Assembly: GCA_029783825.1 (NCBI GenBank)
Contig: JAREIK010000745.1
Location: forward strand, 63,925 to 127,924
Source of the DNA: Sapria himalayana
Lineage: Eukaryota; Streptophyta; Magnoliopsida; Malpighiales; Rafflesiaceae
DNA length: 64,000 nt
Reading direction: 5' to 3'
Below are positions 40,108-53,498 of this stretch, piece after piece. Under the pieces are notes generated by a model that was given only the letters and a program-made list of their open reading frames with translations, did no database searches and was not told the origin of the DNA. The position numbers and the translations under genes are program-made. Every line of letters starts with the position of its first letter. The stretch's first letter is position 1.

Positions 40108-42410
40108 TTATAAAATTTTATACACCCATTCCAAATTTAGTTGGGCAACTATAGTTGGAAAAATATTTGGATCTTGAGACCCCTCTAAAAATTGTAATTG
40201 AACCATATTTTGATTAAATTGAATGAATAAAATAATTAAAAGTGAAATTAAAATTTACAAGATTTGTATACTAACCTGATTTATTATCATCAAGGACTTG
40301 AACTAATTCTTCAATTTCAATAGGTTTGTTTGAGCTTCTCAACCAATCTTGTAGACATATGAGAACTTCAGCTGTAATAGGTGTTAAAGAACACCTAAAT
40401 TTATCTAAATTTTTCCCCCTAGTTATAAATGTAGATTCGTAGGCCACAGTAGATGCTTGGATAGCAAATACATCCCTTGCTACATTTGCCAAATAAGGAT
40501 ACCTAACCTCATTTACCTTCCACCAGTTTAGAAGATCAAAATCAATACTATTTTTTCAAGTTTGTCCTCCAAGTACCTATCCAACTCTACCAAAGCTGCA
40601 ACTTCTTGTTCTTTCTCCAATTCAACAAAAAAAATCATCAACATAAGTATCACTACCATCAAAGAAAACATCATTTTTCTTCAACACAGTAGAAAGGAAA
40701 TCTTCTTTTAATTTATCTTTATTTAAATCTTTATAATCGTCCATCATCTCATTTAAAGCATTTATAACCTTTTTCACCAAATTTTTAGCCAATTCCTCTC
40801 CATAATGCTAAGTGTACTTAACCTTGAGATATTTGAGCTTATATCTAGGATCCAACACTACTGCTACAAAAAGCATAATATTTGTTGACTGAAAAGAACC
40901 CCATTATTTGTTGAATTTATGCCTAATTTTCATACCCATTTCAGACACCATTGTATCTCTACTATTTTCACAAAGCTCAATTTTTTTCAAAATTCGAATA
41001 ATCTCTAAAAAATAAACACTAGAGGTAGAATATTATGAGCCAGAAAATTTACAAGTTACCTCATAAAATGTTTTCAAGAAATGAGCCAAAATTTTGGCAT
41101 TTGTTCAGTCTCTCTTAATTGGAACATTTGTACCAAACTTTTTCAAAATCCTTTTGTCTTTGTCCTCCAACTTATCAAATTCTTTTTGATATTTTAAATT
41201 AGTTTGTTGCATCAAATAAGTTGAATTCCATCTTGTAGGACAATCTAATTGCAATGAAGATCCATATGTCAAGTTTGATTCTTCAACACATAACTTAAAC
41301 ATATCTAATCTTTTAGGACTACTCCTCACATATTTCATCACACCTCTAATTTTTTGAATAGTACCCTCAACTACTGCAATGCCATATTGACAATTAAGTT
41401 TAGGATATGAGCACAACATCTCATATGAAAATGCTCGCCTCTCAAAGGTACAACACTTTTCTTTACAAGCATTTTTTTCTTTTGTTCAACTTCAACATCA
41501 TTATTTGATGCATTGTCAACAGTAATGCACATCAACTTTCTCAAACCCCTTTCATTCATTCAAAACTCAATAGAATTTCTAATATTAACTCCAGAATGAC
41601 TTTTAATTACACAAAAGCTCAAAAGCCTTTTATGCATATTCCATTGAGAATCAATGAAATGAAAAGTCAAACATATATAAGACAAATTTAAATGCTAGTC
41701 CAAGTGTCGGTAGTCAATGAAACTCTACAACAATGAGATGATATGCTATCAAATAATTTCTTATTTTCCTTCACAAACAAAGAAAAACAATCCCTCAATA
41801 TAGAGTATCTAGATGGAATTTTAAATTGAGGCACACTAACTTCACAAAACTCCTTAAACACATTCCTCTCAACAAAACAAAAAGGCAATTCATCTTTTAT
41901 GATCATTTTCACCAAAGCCTCCCTAACTAGTTGTTGATCAAATTGCCAACAAGTTAATTTGTTATTCTCTGAACTAGTACCTAAAGTGAAACTCAACAAT
42001 GATTGTGATTTGTCTTTACCTTTGTTAGCTTGTATTAATTCTTTTTTGGGTGGAAATTTCCTACAAGTCACTCTCAAGTATTTCCATAACCCCGAAGTAC
42101 CTTGATCACTTTTTGCCAAGTAATCTTTCCTACACCATATACGAGCTGCCATACCTGTTTCATTTCCCTCTGCATTAACTAATATCTAATAAGTTTCCCA
42201 AACAGCAAACTTATACTTTTTATGAGCTTGAGGTTCAGATGTGCCTTGACTTTCTCTTACAATTGGAATTGAAGAACCTGTCGTAACAATAGAAAGGTTC
42301 GTGAAAGGATGATGATTGGATTTACCAGTACTTAGATCATTTGAGATGTGATCATCTTCAATTTATTAAATTTTTCATTTACCGCTGGATTGTGCCATCT
42401 GCATTGCCAT
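40108..42410 (-). pseudogene. hAT transposase pseudogene, copy B (zf-BED, hAT core, hAT-C dimerisation)
   Basis: Starts at the ATG cluster ATGGCAATGCAGATGGCA (42410) and ends at 40108, where the usual stop after LNLEWVY is replaced by WVYKIL and a stop. The longest piece (42152-41688) covers the BED region and the LTTDTWTS motif. The next (41559-41371) covers ITVDNASNN and RCCAHILNLIV. A third (41419-41105) has PTRWNSTY. The dimerisation domain with VAYESTF and CLQDWLRS is at about 40492-40271. Shared lesions: TAA TAA 42363-42368, TGA 41105-41107 (where hAT proteins usually have Asp-Trp), TAA 41033-41035, TAG 40808-40810, eight-A run 40627-40634. Private: first BED Cys changed to Arg (ARIWC), one-base losses after TWTSI and in the LIV/RDG region, and a stop in the stretch before AVVLDPRYKL. 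The BED His is Tyr (LWKYL), as in all three copies. Confidence 0.88.
40185..40275 (-). other. Spliceosomal intron in the hAT transposase, copy B
   Basis: 91 bp on the minus strand, from CAG|GTTAGTATAC to TTTTTAG|AGGGG, at the same position and length as in copies A and C. The coding frame is restored across it. Confidence 0.72.
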
Positions 42411-42775
42411 TAATTAATATGATATGTTAAGCATATATACATATAAATATTTCAAACAAGCAAGCTCTATAAAACTGACTGTATCACATTCAGCCTACTC
42501 ATTCGGCACAACCACAACACCACAACCAATAATCAACAAAACTGACCGAGACACATAATAATAATAATAATAAATCACTCAATACTTGTCAAAAAAACAA
42601 ACCAAAAGGTTGGTGGCATCTGGGACACGGTGGAGGGAACCAGAATTGTGACGGACAAGAGCTGGACCTAACTAAACATGGCTGGAATGGCATGAGGTGG
42701 CCTGGAACTCGTCGGAATAGCAATAGGTGCTTCGGAATAGGATGGGTAGTAGCGGAATTGGTGGTATCTTCATGT

Positions 42776-42795
42776 TATATATATATATATATATT
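42776..42795. repeat. (AT)n microsatellite in hAT copy B
   Basis: A short pure TA run at the same place as the runs in copies A and C. Confidence 0.8.
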
Positions 42796-42994
42796 CCTGG
42801 TTCTAGTATTGGTTTTTTAGGACCTGATGGTTCTGGGGATGGATATTGCTTAAGATCTGGAACCGTCCCAAAAGAAAAAATATGTGACAGAACGGGATGG
42901 GAAAAGCAAAGTCAATGGATTTTTCTCAGTCCTGATTCCTTCGGGACAAGACTTCGTGTTGGGTCGTGAATCTCGAGTCCCGTGAGCAGCCCTA

Positions 42995-43002
42995 CTAAAT
43001 GC
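42995..43002. repeat. Target-site duplication of hAT copy B, right
   Basis: CTAAATGC, identical to the satellite consensus in units two and three of the octamer track and to both target copies around hAT copy C. Confidence 0.85.
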
Positions 43003-45410
43003 ATATAAAGTTAAATCAGTAAACACCTAAACGCCATAATGCCTAAATACATAAATAATTAAACCACTAAATACAACTTAATAATTAATAAATCTATTTT
43101 TTATTGCTATTTATTATATTTTTAAATATTCATTTTAATTATTTATTAGTGTATTTATTTAGAAATATTTATTACAAAATAAATTATGAGTGGGACAAAT
43201 ATAATTTAAATAATATATTATTTATCTAATAAAAATATATGCTAATAAAAGAAGTATAAATTTAAAAATTAAAAATTATTATCAAGTAATATAAGATACT
43301 TTAATTTAGAATCAATTTGGGTTTTGTAAATATTTTTTAATTAATATCTATATTAATATTAATAGTTTATAAATTTAATTTCTGATCATTATTATAATAT
43401 CTATCAATAAAATTATTTATATTAAAATTATATGATATATAATTATTAATATTATTATAACAAAATATTATATTGAAATTTCAAAAAATTTTAAATATTA
43501 TTATTTTTCAAATGTTATAACCTATGAAAATGATAAAAAATTATAGGAAATTTTTTTTATTATTTTATTTTTTTAAATAAAACCTATAAACCACTAAAAG
43601 CCTAAAAACATAAATCACTAAATTTTTAATGACAAAACCTCTAAATACTTAAATTATTAAAATTGTATACATTAATAATAAATCATAAATCTCCTTTTAA
43701 TTTTTATTCAGGATAATTTTAAATTTTTATTTTAATTATTTATCAATTTATTTTATAGAAATATAAATAAAAAAATAAATTATTTGTGAGACATATCTAA
43801 AATAAATTAAACCGGTATCTTTTTTTTTATTATAATTTTAAATATTCATTTTAATTATTTATTTGTTTATTTATATATAAATATTAATTACAAAATAAAT
43901 TGAGTTAGACAAATATTATTTATATAAAATATTTTTAATCAAAAAATTAATGATAAACTTTTTAAAAGAAAAAAAATTTTCAAAACAAAAAATTATTATG
44001 TAGAAATATATTTTGCTTTTCTTTTGAATCATTTAAGGTTTTGTAATTATATTTTAATTGATATCTATCTTATTAATAATAGATTATTAATTTATTTATT
44101 GATCTTTATTAGAATATTTATCAATAAAATTATTTATATTTAATTTATATGATATATAAATATAATGATTATTATAACTAAATATTGTATTCGCATTTTA
44201 AAAAAATTAAAAATTATTATATTTTCAAAGGTTATAACCTTTGAAAATATCAAAAAATAATAAAAATAATTTTTTTTTTATTTTTTTAATAAAACCTATA
44301 AACAACTAAATGCTTACACAGTTAAATCAGTAAACTTCTAAACCTCATAATGCCTAAATACATAAACCATTAAACCGCTATATACTACTTAATAATTAAT
44401 AAATCTAATTTTTATTTCTATATATTATAATTTTAAATATTCATTTTAATTATTTATTAATTTATTTTATTATAAATATTTATTACAAATTAAATTATGA
44501 GAGCGACATATATATTTTAATTTATTTATTTTTAATCAAAAAAAATATATTCTTATAAAAGAAGTAAAAATTTAAAAATTAAAAATTATTATCCAGTAAT
44601 ATATTTTACATTAATTTTGAATCAATTTGGGTTTTGTAAATATTTTTTAATTAATATCAATCTTTTTATTTATAGTTTATTAATTTAAATTTTGATCATT
44701 ATTATATTATCTATTAATAAAATTATTTATATTGAATTTATATGATATATAATTATTAATATTATTATAACTAAATATTGTATTAAAATTTCAAAAAATT
44801 TTAAATATTATTATATTTTCAAATGTTATAACCTATCAAAATGATAAAAAATTATAGAATTTTTTTTGTTATTTTATCTTTTTAAATAAAACCTATAAAC
44901 CACTAAAAGCCTAAAAACATATATTGCTGAACTCCTAAACGACAAAACTTCTTAATACTTAAACCATTAAACTGGTGTATATTAATATTAAATAATAAAT
45001 TTCATATTAATTTTTAGTTAGTATAATTTTAAATTTTTATTTTAATTATTTATCAGTTTATTTTTATATAAATATTAATTACAAAATAAATTATTAGTGA
45101 GACAGATCTAATTTAAATAATTTATTTTTCATCAAAAAAAATATATATCATTATAAAAAGAGGCAAAATTTTAAAAACAAAAATTTATTATTTTGTAATA
45201 TATTTTATTTTCATTTTGAATCATTTTAGATTTTGCAATTATATTTTAATTTATATCATTCTTTTTAATAATAGTTTATTAATTTTTTATTGATCATTAT
45301 TATAATATCGATTAATAAAATTATTTATATTGAGTTTACATTATATATAATTATTAAGATTATTATTACTAAATATTATATTCACATTTAAAAAAAATTA
45401 AAAATTATTA

Positions 45411-45440
45411 TAATTTCAAAGGTTATATAACCTTCAAATA
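45411..45440. repeat. Palindrome with two extra bases at its centre (GGTTATATAACC)
   Basis: TTTCAAAGGTTATATAACCTT: the core is lengthened from GGTTATAACC to GGTTATATAACC and stays self-complementary. The same expansion occurs in reverse orientation at 50815-50840. A change placed exactly on the dyad axis is what a hairpin-tip event would give. Confidence 0.85.
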
Positions 45441-46525
45441 TTAAAAAAAATCAAAAAAAACTAAATATTTTTTTCATTCTTTAAATAAAAACTATAAATC
45501 ACTTAAGGCCTAAACACTTAAATCACTAAACCCCAAAACACCTAAATACTTAAACCATTAAATTAGTATATCCTGAATAATAAATAATAAATCTCTATTT
45601 TATTTGTATTCATTATAATTTTAAATATTCATTTTAATTATTAGTTTATTTTTATAGAATTATAAATTAAAAATTAATTATGATGAAGACAGATATAATT
45701 CAAATAATGTACTTTTAATAACAAAAAATATAAACTTATAAAAAGAAGCAAAACATCAATGAAAGTATTATTTTGTAATATATTTTACTTTGATTTTGAA
45801 TAAATTTACGTTTTGCAAATATAATTAAAATAATATCTATCTTATTAATAATAGTTTATTAATTTATTTTTTGATCATTAATGTAATATATTTCAATATA
45901 ATTGTTTATATTGAATTTACATGATATATAATTATTAAGATTATCATAACTAAATATAGTATTTTCAATTAAAAAAAGGTAAAAATTGTTATATTTTCAA
46001 AATTTATAACCTTCAAAAATGAGAAAAAATAACAAAAATAAATTTTTTGTTATATCATTATTTAAATAAAAAATATAAAACATTAAATGACTAATTACAT
46101 AAATATCTAAATTCCTAAATCCTGAAGCCTAAAAATACTTAAACCATTAAACTCGTAAACCTTTAGTATAATTTAAATAATTTATAGAAATATTAATTAC
46201 AAAATAAATTATGAGTGATACAAATATAATTTAAATAATATATTTTTCATCAATAAAACATATAAGCTTATAAAATGATGCAAAATATAAAAAAAATTAT
46301 TATTTAGTAATAAATTTTACTATGATTTTGAATCATTTTAGGTTTTTTAATTTTATTTTAATTTATATCTATCATATTAATAATAGTTTATTAATTTATT
46401 TTTTGATAATTGATATAATATCTATCAATAAAATTGTTTATATTTAGTTTATATTATATATAGTTATAATATTTATTATTACTAAATATTGTATTCACAT
46501 TTTTAAAAAATTTTAAAATTATTAT

Positions 46526-46546
46526 ATTTTCAAAACTTTTGAAAAT
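46526..46546. repeat. Palindrome that has lost its centre but kept its arms
   Basis: ATTTTCAAAA, one C, then TTTTGAAAAT: the arms remain perfect complements while the GGTTATAACC core is gone. The loss is symmetric about the axis to within a base. Confidence 0.88.
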
Positions 46547-49500
46547 TTGAAAAAATATCAAAAATAAATTTTTTGTTATTTCATTGTTTGAATAAAACCT
46601 ATAAACCATCAAATGCCTAAATACTTAAGACAATAACTTCTAAATCTCGAAAACCCTAAATATATAATTTTTTAATCAGATATATCCTAATTAATAAACA
46701 ATAAATCAATTTTTATTTTTTTCATTATAATTTTAAATATTCATTTTAATTATTTATTTGTTTATTTTTATATAAATATTAATTACAAAATAAATTAAGA
46801 GTTAGACAATCATAATTTATATAAATTATTTTTCATCAAAAAAAAATATATAAACTTATTAAAAGAAAAAAATTAAAAACAAAAAATTATTATATCATAA
46901 TATAATTTGCTTTGCTTCTAAATCATTTTTGGGTTTATAATTATATTTTAATTGATATTTATCTTATTAATAATAGATTATTAAGTTATTTTTTGATCAT
47001 TATTAGAATATTTATCAATAAAATTATTTATATTGAATTTATATGATATTTAAATATAATGATTACTATAACTAAATATTGAATTCACTTTTGAAAAAAA
47101 ATTTTACAATTATTATATTTTCAAAGGTTATAACATTTGAAAAAGTGAAAAAATAAAAAAAAATATTTTTTTTGATATTATCATTGTTTAAATAAAACCT
47201 ATAAACCACTAAATGCCTAAACACTTAAATCAATAACTCCTAAATCTCTTAAACACTAAATAATAAATAATAATACTTTTAAACCAGTAACCCTATATAA
47301 TAAATAATAAATCTCAATATTGTTTTTTTCATTATAATTTTAAATATTCATTTTAATTATTTATTTGTTTATTTTTATATAAATATTAATTACAAAATAA
47401 ATTATAATTTAGACAAATATAATTTATATAAATTATTTTTCATTAAAATGAAAAATAATTTATTTTAAAAGAAAAAAAAATTTCAAAACAACAATTTATT
47501 ATAGAGTAATATATTTTGCTTTCTTCTTAATCATTTTTAAATAGTAATATATTTTTCATCTAAATATTATTATTTAGTAATATATTTTGTTTTGATTTTG
47601 AATCATTGTGTTAGGTATATATTTTTTAATTATTATTTATATTATTAATAATTGTTTATTAATTTAATTTCTGATCATTATTATAATATCTATCATTAAA
47701 ATTGTTTATATTGAATTTATATGATATATAATTATTAAGATTAATTTAATTATATATAGTATTCCCATTTCAAAAAATTTTAAAAATTATTTTATGTTCA
47801 AAGTTTATAACATTTGAAAATCAAAAAAAATCAAAAAGAAAATTTTTTATTTTTATTATATAAATAAAACCTATAAACCTCTAAATTCCTAAAAACATAA
47901 ATTGATAAACTCTTAAATGACAAATCTCCAAAATAATCAATCCATTAAACTAGTATACCACATATAATTAATCATAAATCTCATTTTAATTTGTATTCAT
48001 TATAATTTTAAATATTCTTTTTAATTATTTATTAGTTTATTTTTTATAGAAATATTAATTACAAAATAAATAATGAGTGAGACAACAATGATTTTAATAA
48101 TTTATTTTTATTCAAAAAAAAATAAGCATATAAAAAGAAGTAAAAATTTAAAAACAAAAAATTATTATTTAGTAATATATTTGACTTTGATTTTGAATCA
48201 TTATATATAGGTTTTGCAATTATATTTTAATTGCTATCAATCTTATTAAGAATAGTTTATTAATTTATTATTTAATCAATTTTATAATATCTAATAATAA
48301 AATTACTTATATTGAATTTAAATGTCTTATATTATTAAGATTATTATAACTAAATATTATATTTACATTTGAAAAAAATTTAAAAATTATTATATTTTCA
48401 AAGGTTATAACCTTCAAAAATGATAAAAAAATCACAAAAATAATTTTTTATTATTTTATTAATTAAATAAAACTTATAAACCACTAATGCCTAAACATTT
48501 AAATCTCTAGACTCCTAAACACCAACATTTCCTATATACTAAACCATTAAACCTATATAACCTAAATAATAAAGAATAAATCTCATTTTTATTTGTATTC
48601 ATTATAATTTTAAATATTCATTTTAATTATTTTTTAGTTTATTTTTATAGAAATATTAATTGCAAATTAAATAATGAGCGAGACATATAAAATTTAAATA
48701 AACTATTTTTTATGAAAAAAAACAAGCTTATAAAAATAAACAAAATTTCAAAAATTTAAAGTTTTGTTTAGTAAAAAGAATTTACGTTGATTTTGAATTA
48801 TTTAGTTTTCTGCAAATATATTTTAATTAATATCTATCTTATTAATAATAGTTTATTTTTTTATTTTTTGATCATTTTAATAATATATATTAATAAATTT
48901 TTTTATTTTGAATTTACAACAAATATAATTTTTAAGATTATTATAAATAAGTATTGTATTCATATTTTATAACTATTAACAAATTTTTATATTTTCAAAG
49001 GTTATAACCTTTGAAAATCACGAAAATTCATAAAAATAAATTTTTTTTATTTCATTGATAAAATAAAACCTATAACCACCTAAATGTGTAAACATATAAA
49101 TCAATAAACTCATTAACCCCAAAACCACAAAAAATTTAAACAATTAAATACTTATACCCTAAATAATAAATCATAAATCTCATTTTTATTAGTATTCATT
49201 ATAATTTTATATATACATTTTAATTATTTATTAGTTTAATTTTATAGAAATATAAATTAAAAATAAATTATTAGTGAGACAAATATAATTTAAATATTTT
49301 ATTTTTTATCAAAAAATATATATGCTTCTAAATGCTTACAATAATTTAAAAATTTAAAAATAATATTTCATAAAATATTTCACTTTGATTTTAAAACATT
49401 TTATGTTTTGAAAATATATATTTAAACAATATTTATCTTATTAATAATTATTTATTACTTTTTTATGATCATTATTATAATATATACAATAAAATAGTTT

Positions 49501-49619
49501 ATATTGAATTTATATGATATATAATTATTATGATTATTATAACTTCATATTATATTCACTTTTCAATAAAAATTATAAATTATTATATTTTCAAAGGTTA
49601 TAACATTCAAAAATGAGAA

Positions 49620-49650
49620 AAAATAACAAAAATAAATTTTTTGTTATTTT
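49620..49650. repeat. Second dyad of the monomer, representative copy
   Basis: AAAATAACAAAAA (49620-49632) and its exact reverse complement (49638-49650) are separated by TAAAT. It lies about 20 bp beyond the main palindrome, between it and the octamer track. The same AAAATAA(C/T)AAAAATAAATTTTT form with GTTATTT follows most palindromes (for example after 3368, 4557, 22857, 34805 and 52034). Two neighbouring hairpin-capable sequences are therefore present in each monomer. Confidence 0.85.
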
Positions 49651-49775
49651 ATTTTTTATATAAAACCTATAAACCACTAAATGACTAAATTCTAAAATGA
49701 CTAAACTCCTGAACTCCGAAGCCCATAAATACTTAAAACATTAAATTTGTATTCTCCAAATAATAAATCATAAAC

Positions 49776-51631
49776 AATTATCAAAAAATTATTGAAAAAA
49801 TAATATAAACTAATATAAACAATTTTACTGATAAAATTATATCAATTATCAAAAAATAAATTAATAAACATTTATTAATATGATAGATATAAATTAAAAT
49901 ATAATTAAAAAACCTAAAATGATTCAAAATCAAAGTAAAATTTATTACTAAATAATAATTTTTTTTATGTTTTTGCATCATTTTATAAGCTTATATTTTT
50001 TTTGTTGAAAAATAAATTATTTAAATTATATTTCTCACTCATAATATATTTTGTTATTAATATTTCTATAAATTATTTAAATTATATTTAAGGTTTACGA
50101 GTTTAAAGGATTAGGTATTTAGGGGTTCGGGATTTAGGAGTTTAAAGATTTATGTATTTAGGCATTTAATAGTTTATAAGGTGTATTTAAACAATGATAT
50201 AAAAAAAAATTTATTTTTGTTATTTTTTATCATTTTCGAAGGTTATAACCTTAGAAATTATAACAATTTTTTAATTTTTTTTATATGTGAATACTATATT
50301 TAGTTATGATAATCTTAATAATTATATATTATGTAAATTCAATATAAACAATTATATTGAAATATATTATATTAATGATCAAAAAATAAATTAATAAACT
50401 ATTATTAATAAGATATATATTATTTTAAATATATTTGCAAAATGTAAATTTATTCAAAATCTAAGTAAAATATATTTCAAAGTAATACTTTCATTGATGT
50501 TTTGCTTCTTTTTATAAGTTTATATTTTTTGTTATTAAAAAGTAAATTATTTAAATTATATTTGTCTTCCTCATAATTAATTTTTAATTTATAATTCTAT
50601 AAAAATAAACTAATAATTAAAATGAATATTTAAAATTATAATGAATACAAATAAAATAGAGATTTATTATTTATTATTCAGGATATACTAATTTAATGGT
50701 TTAAGTATTTAGGTGTTTTGGGGTTTAGTGATTTAAGTGTTTAGGCCTTAAGTGATTTATAGTTTTTATTTAAAGAATGAAAAAAATATTTAGTTTTTTT
50801 TGATTTTTTTTAATATTTGAAGGTTATATAACCTTTGAAATTATAATAATTTTTAATTTTTTTTAAATGTGAATATAATATTTAGTAATAATAATCTTAA
50901 TAATTATATATAATGTAAACTCAATATAAATAATTTTATTAATAGATATTATAATAATGATCAATAAAAAATTAATAAACTATTATTAATAATAATTATA
51001 TAAATTAAAATGTAATTGCAAAAACTAAAATGATTCAAAATCAAAATAAAATATATTACAAAATAATAAATTTCTGTTTTTAAAATTTTAATTATTTTTA
51101 TAAGCACATATACTTTTTTTGATAAACAATAAATTATTTAAAATAAATCTGTCTTACGAATAATTTATTTTGTAATTAATATTTCTATAAAAATAAATTG
51201 ATAAATAATTAAAATAAAAATTTAAAATTACACTTAATAAAAATTAAAATGATATTTATGATTTATTATTAATATATACCAATTTAATAGTTTACGTATT
51301 TAGAAGTTTTGTAATTTAGGAGTTTAGCGATTTATGTTTTTAGACATTTAGTGGTTTATAGGTTTTATTTAATCAATAAAATAACAAAAAAAATTTGTAC
51401 TTTTTTGTCATTTTCATAGGTTATAACCTTTGAAAATATAATAAATTTTTAAATTTTTTGAAATATGAATACAATATTTAATTATAATAAATTTAATAAT
51501 TATATATCATTTAAATTCAATATAAACAATTTTATTGATAGATATTATAATAATGATAAAAATTAAATTAATAAACTATTAATAATAAGATAGATATTAA
51601 TTAAAAAATATTTACAAAACCCAAATTGATT
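49776..51631 (-). repeat. Short inverted satellite segment (orientation switches 3 and 4)
   Basis: About 1.86 kb of the array in reverse orientation between two + blocks, with palindrome centres near 50245, 50827 and 51423. The left joint lies between AATAATAAATCATAAA (+) and CAATTATCAAAAAATTATTG (-). The right joint is CCCAAATTGATTCATTATAATTTT, where reversed CAAATTGATTCAAAA meets forward GTATTCATTATAATTTT through the shared ATTCA. It contains the fused AAATTATATTTAAGGTTTACGAG monomer also present in reverse near 18990-19020. No genes seen. Confidence 0.88.
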
Positions 51632-52690
51632 CATTATAATTTTAAATATTCATTTTAATTATTTTTTAGTTTTTTTTATAGAAATATTAATTACAAAATA
51701 AATAATGAGTGAGACATATAATTTAAATAAATTATTATTTATTGAAAAAAAATATAAGCTTATAAAAATAAACAAATTTTCAAAAATTTAAAATTTTATT
51801 TAGTAATATAATTTACTTTGATTTTGAATTATTTTGGGTTCTGCAAATATATTTTAATTAATATCTATCTTATTAATAATAGATGATTAATTTATTTTTT
51901 GCCGTCAAAATAATATATATTAATAAATTTTTTTATATTGAATTTACATCAAATATAATTATTAAGATTATTATAACTAAGTATTGTATTCATATTTTAG
52001 AACTATTAAAAAATTATTATATTTTCAAAGGTTATAACCTTTGAAAATCACGAAAATACATAAAAATAAATTTTTTGTTATTTCATTAATTAAATAAAAC
52101 CTATAAACACATAAATGTGTAAACATATAAATCAATAAACTCATTAACCCCAAAACCACAAAAAAATTAAACCATTAAATAAGTATACCCTAAATAATAA
52201 ATCACAAATCTAATTTTTATTAGTATTCATTATAATTTTATATATACATTTTAATAATTTATTAGTTTATTTTTATAGAAATATAAATTAAAAAATAAAT
52301 TAATAGTTAGACAAATATAATTTAAATAATTTATTTATCATCAAAGAATATATAAGCTTATAAATGGATACAAAAATTTAAAAATTTAAAATTAATATAT
52401 AGAAAATTATTTCACTTTGATTTTGAATCATTTTAGGTTTTGTAAAAATATTTTAAACAATATTTATCTTATTAATATTTATTTATTAATCTTTTGCATG
52501 ATCATTATTATAATATATATCAATATAATTGTTTATATTGAGTTTACTTGATATATAATTATTAAGATTATCATAACTAAATATAGTATTCACATTTAAA
52601 AAAAAATTTAAAAATTGTTATAGTTTCAAAGGTTATATTAAATTTTTTGTTATTTTATTTTTTAAATAAAACCTATAAACTTCTAAATGC
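51632..52690 (+). repeat. AT-rich satellite array, block 5 (+ orientation)
   Basis: Begins in the middle of the GGGTTCTGC monomer type (compare 1200 onward), continues with the AAATGGATAC type, and ends at the octamer track where hAT copy C is inserted. Palindrome centres near 52034 (perfect) and 52635. The latter is truncated (CAAAGGTTATATTAAATTTT) by a small deletion that removed its right arm and the left half of the second dyad. No genes seen. Confidence 0.9.
52683..52690. repeat. Target-site duplication of hAT copy C, left
   Basis: CTAAATGC, identical to the right copy at 56428-56435. Confidence 0.88.
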
Positions 52691-53498
52691 TAGGGGTGCT
52701 TATGGGATGGGATGGGGATTACAAATCTCCAGTCCCTTCCCATAGTTCGTAGATGTTTTTTTGAAGATCTGGACCCGTCCAGTAGGTTGAAAATATCGGG
52801 ATGGGATGGTATGGAGATCGAGGATTTTGGGTAGGAGAAAATGGTTTTGGGAGGGAACGTAGTTCAGACATTTTTTTCAATTTATTTTCTTCAAACTGGC
52901 CAAGTTAGTTCATGTCGAAATGTTTTGTTGTACCATTTATCATTACTTAGTTATGCATCTTTCAAACTCAAATTGGGCCAATTTTGTTTTGCCAAATAGG
53001 CTGAATACCGCAAACGAGTTCCATTATCTTGTCAAAAGCTTTGATGTGCAGAGAAGGATAGAAATGTTAAATAGAACGGGACTAAGTTGTGTGCTTAATT
53101 TGGTTCTTTGTTTTTTCACATGTTGGCTTTGTTCAACCGAGTGAAAGTTAACCATAATAGCAATACTACATTTTTAAACAATTACTTAAAATATTAAGGA
53201 ATAGCTAAAATGACCACAAACATTGGTAGCATGAATTACTACTTAAGTAATTGCTAAAATTAGTCAGCTTAATATACAAAAAAATACAACTAATAACAAC
53301 CATGATAATAATCTTTTCTAAGGTCCGTCTCGGAACAACAAGTAAAATCCAAATCCAATTAATTATCTCTTCTACAACTCCTCCCTTTTCTTCCTCCACT
53401 GTAGAAGGACAACCAAAGATGAAAAAGTGTTAATCATGCATACCCAAATTTCTAAGATGAAAGAGTAATATAAAAACAAAATATTACCTTATAAAATT

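Larger units (their letters stand above)
39308..42994 (-). mobile_element. hAT superfamily DNA transposon, copy B (both ends present)
   Basis: A 3687-bp element with terminal inverted repeats TAGGGGTGCTCATGGGAC (39308-39325) and, reading inward from the other end, TAGGGCTGCTCACGGGAC (42977-42994), 16 of 18 matching. It is flanked by an 8-bp target duplication. Both ends carry repeated GGGAC/GTCCC and GGTTCTGGGAC motifs within about 200 bp. It holds a minus-strand BED/hAT transposase pseudogene. The satellite to its right begins with a monomer carrying rare variants (GTGTATTTATTTAG, GAGTGGGACAAAT, GTAATATAAG) found elsewhere in the window only beside copies A and C. Confidence 0.93.
42995..49775 (+). 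repeat. AT-rich satellite array, block 4 (+ orientation)
   Basis: Palindrome centres near 43517, 44234, 44828, 45427, 46006, 46536, 47130, 47807, 48407, 49004 and 49600. The register jumps at about 47535, where a GCTTTCTTCTTAATCATTTTT monomer is joined to the start of the higher-order unit (GAATCATTGTGTTAGG type, as at about 205). From there four monomers repeat the order at 1-2350. Spacing at the jump is about 677 bp. The array runs into a reversed segment at about 49776. No genes seen. Confidence 0.92.

Noticed and set aside
53205..53399. Possible additional C-terminal exon of the transposase in copy C (open frame beginning MEEEKGGVVEEI)
   Set aside because: It lies after the in-frame stop that follows LNLEWVY. 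The matching region in copy A differs in frame and sequence. It is more likely 3' untranslated sequence.
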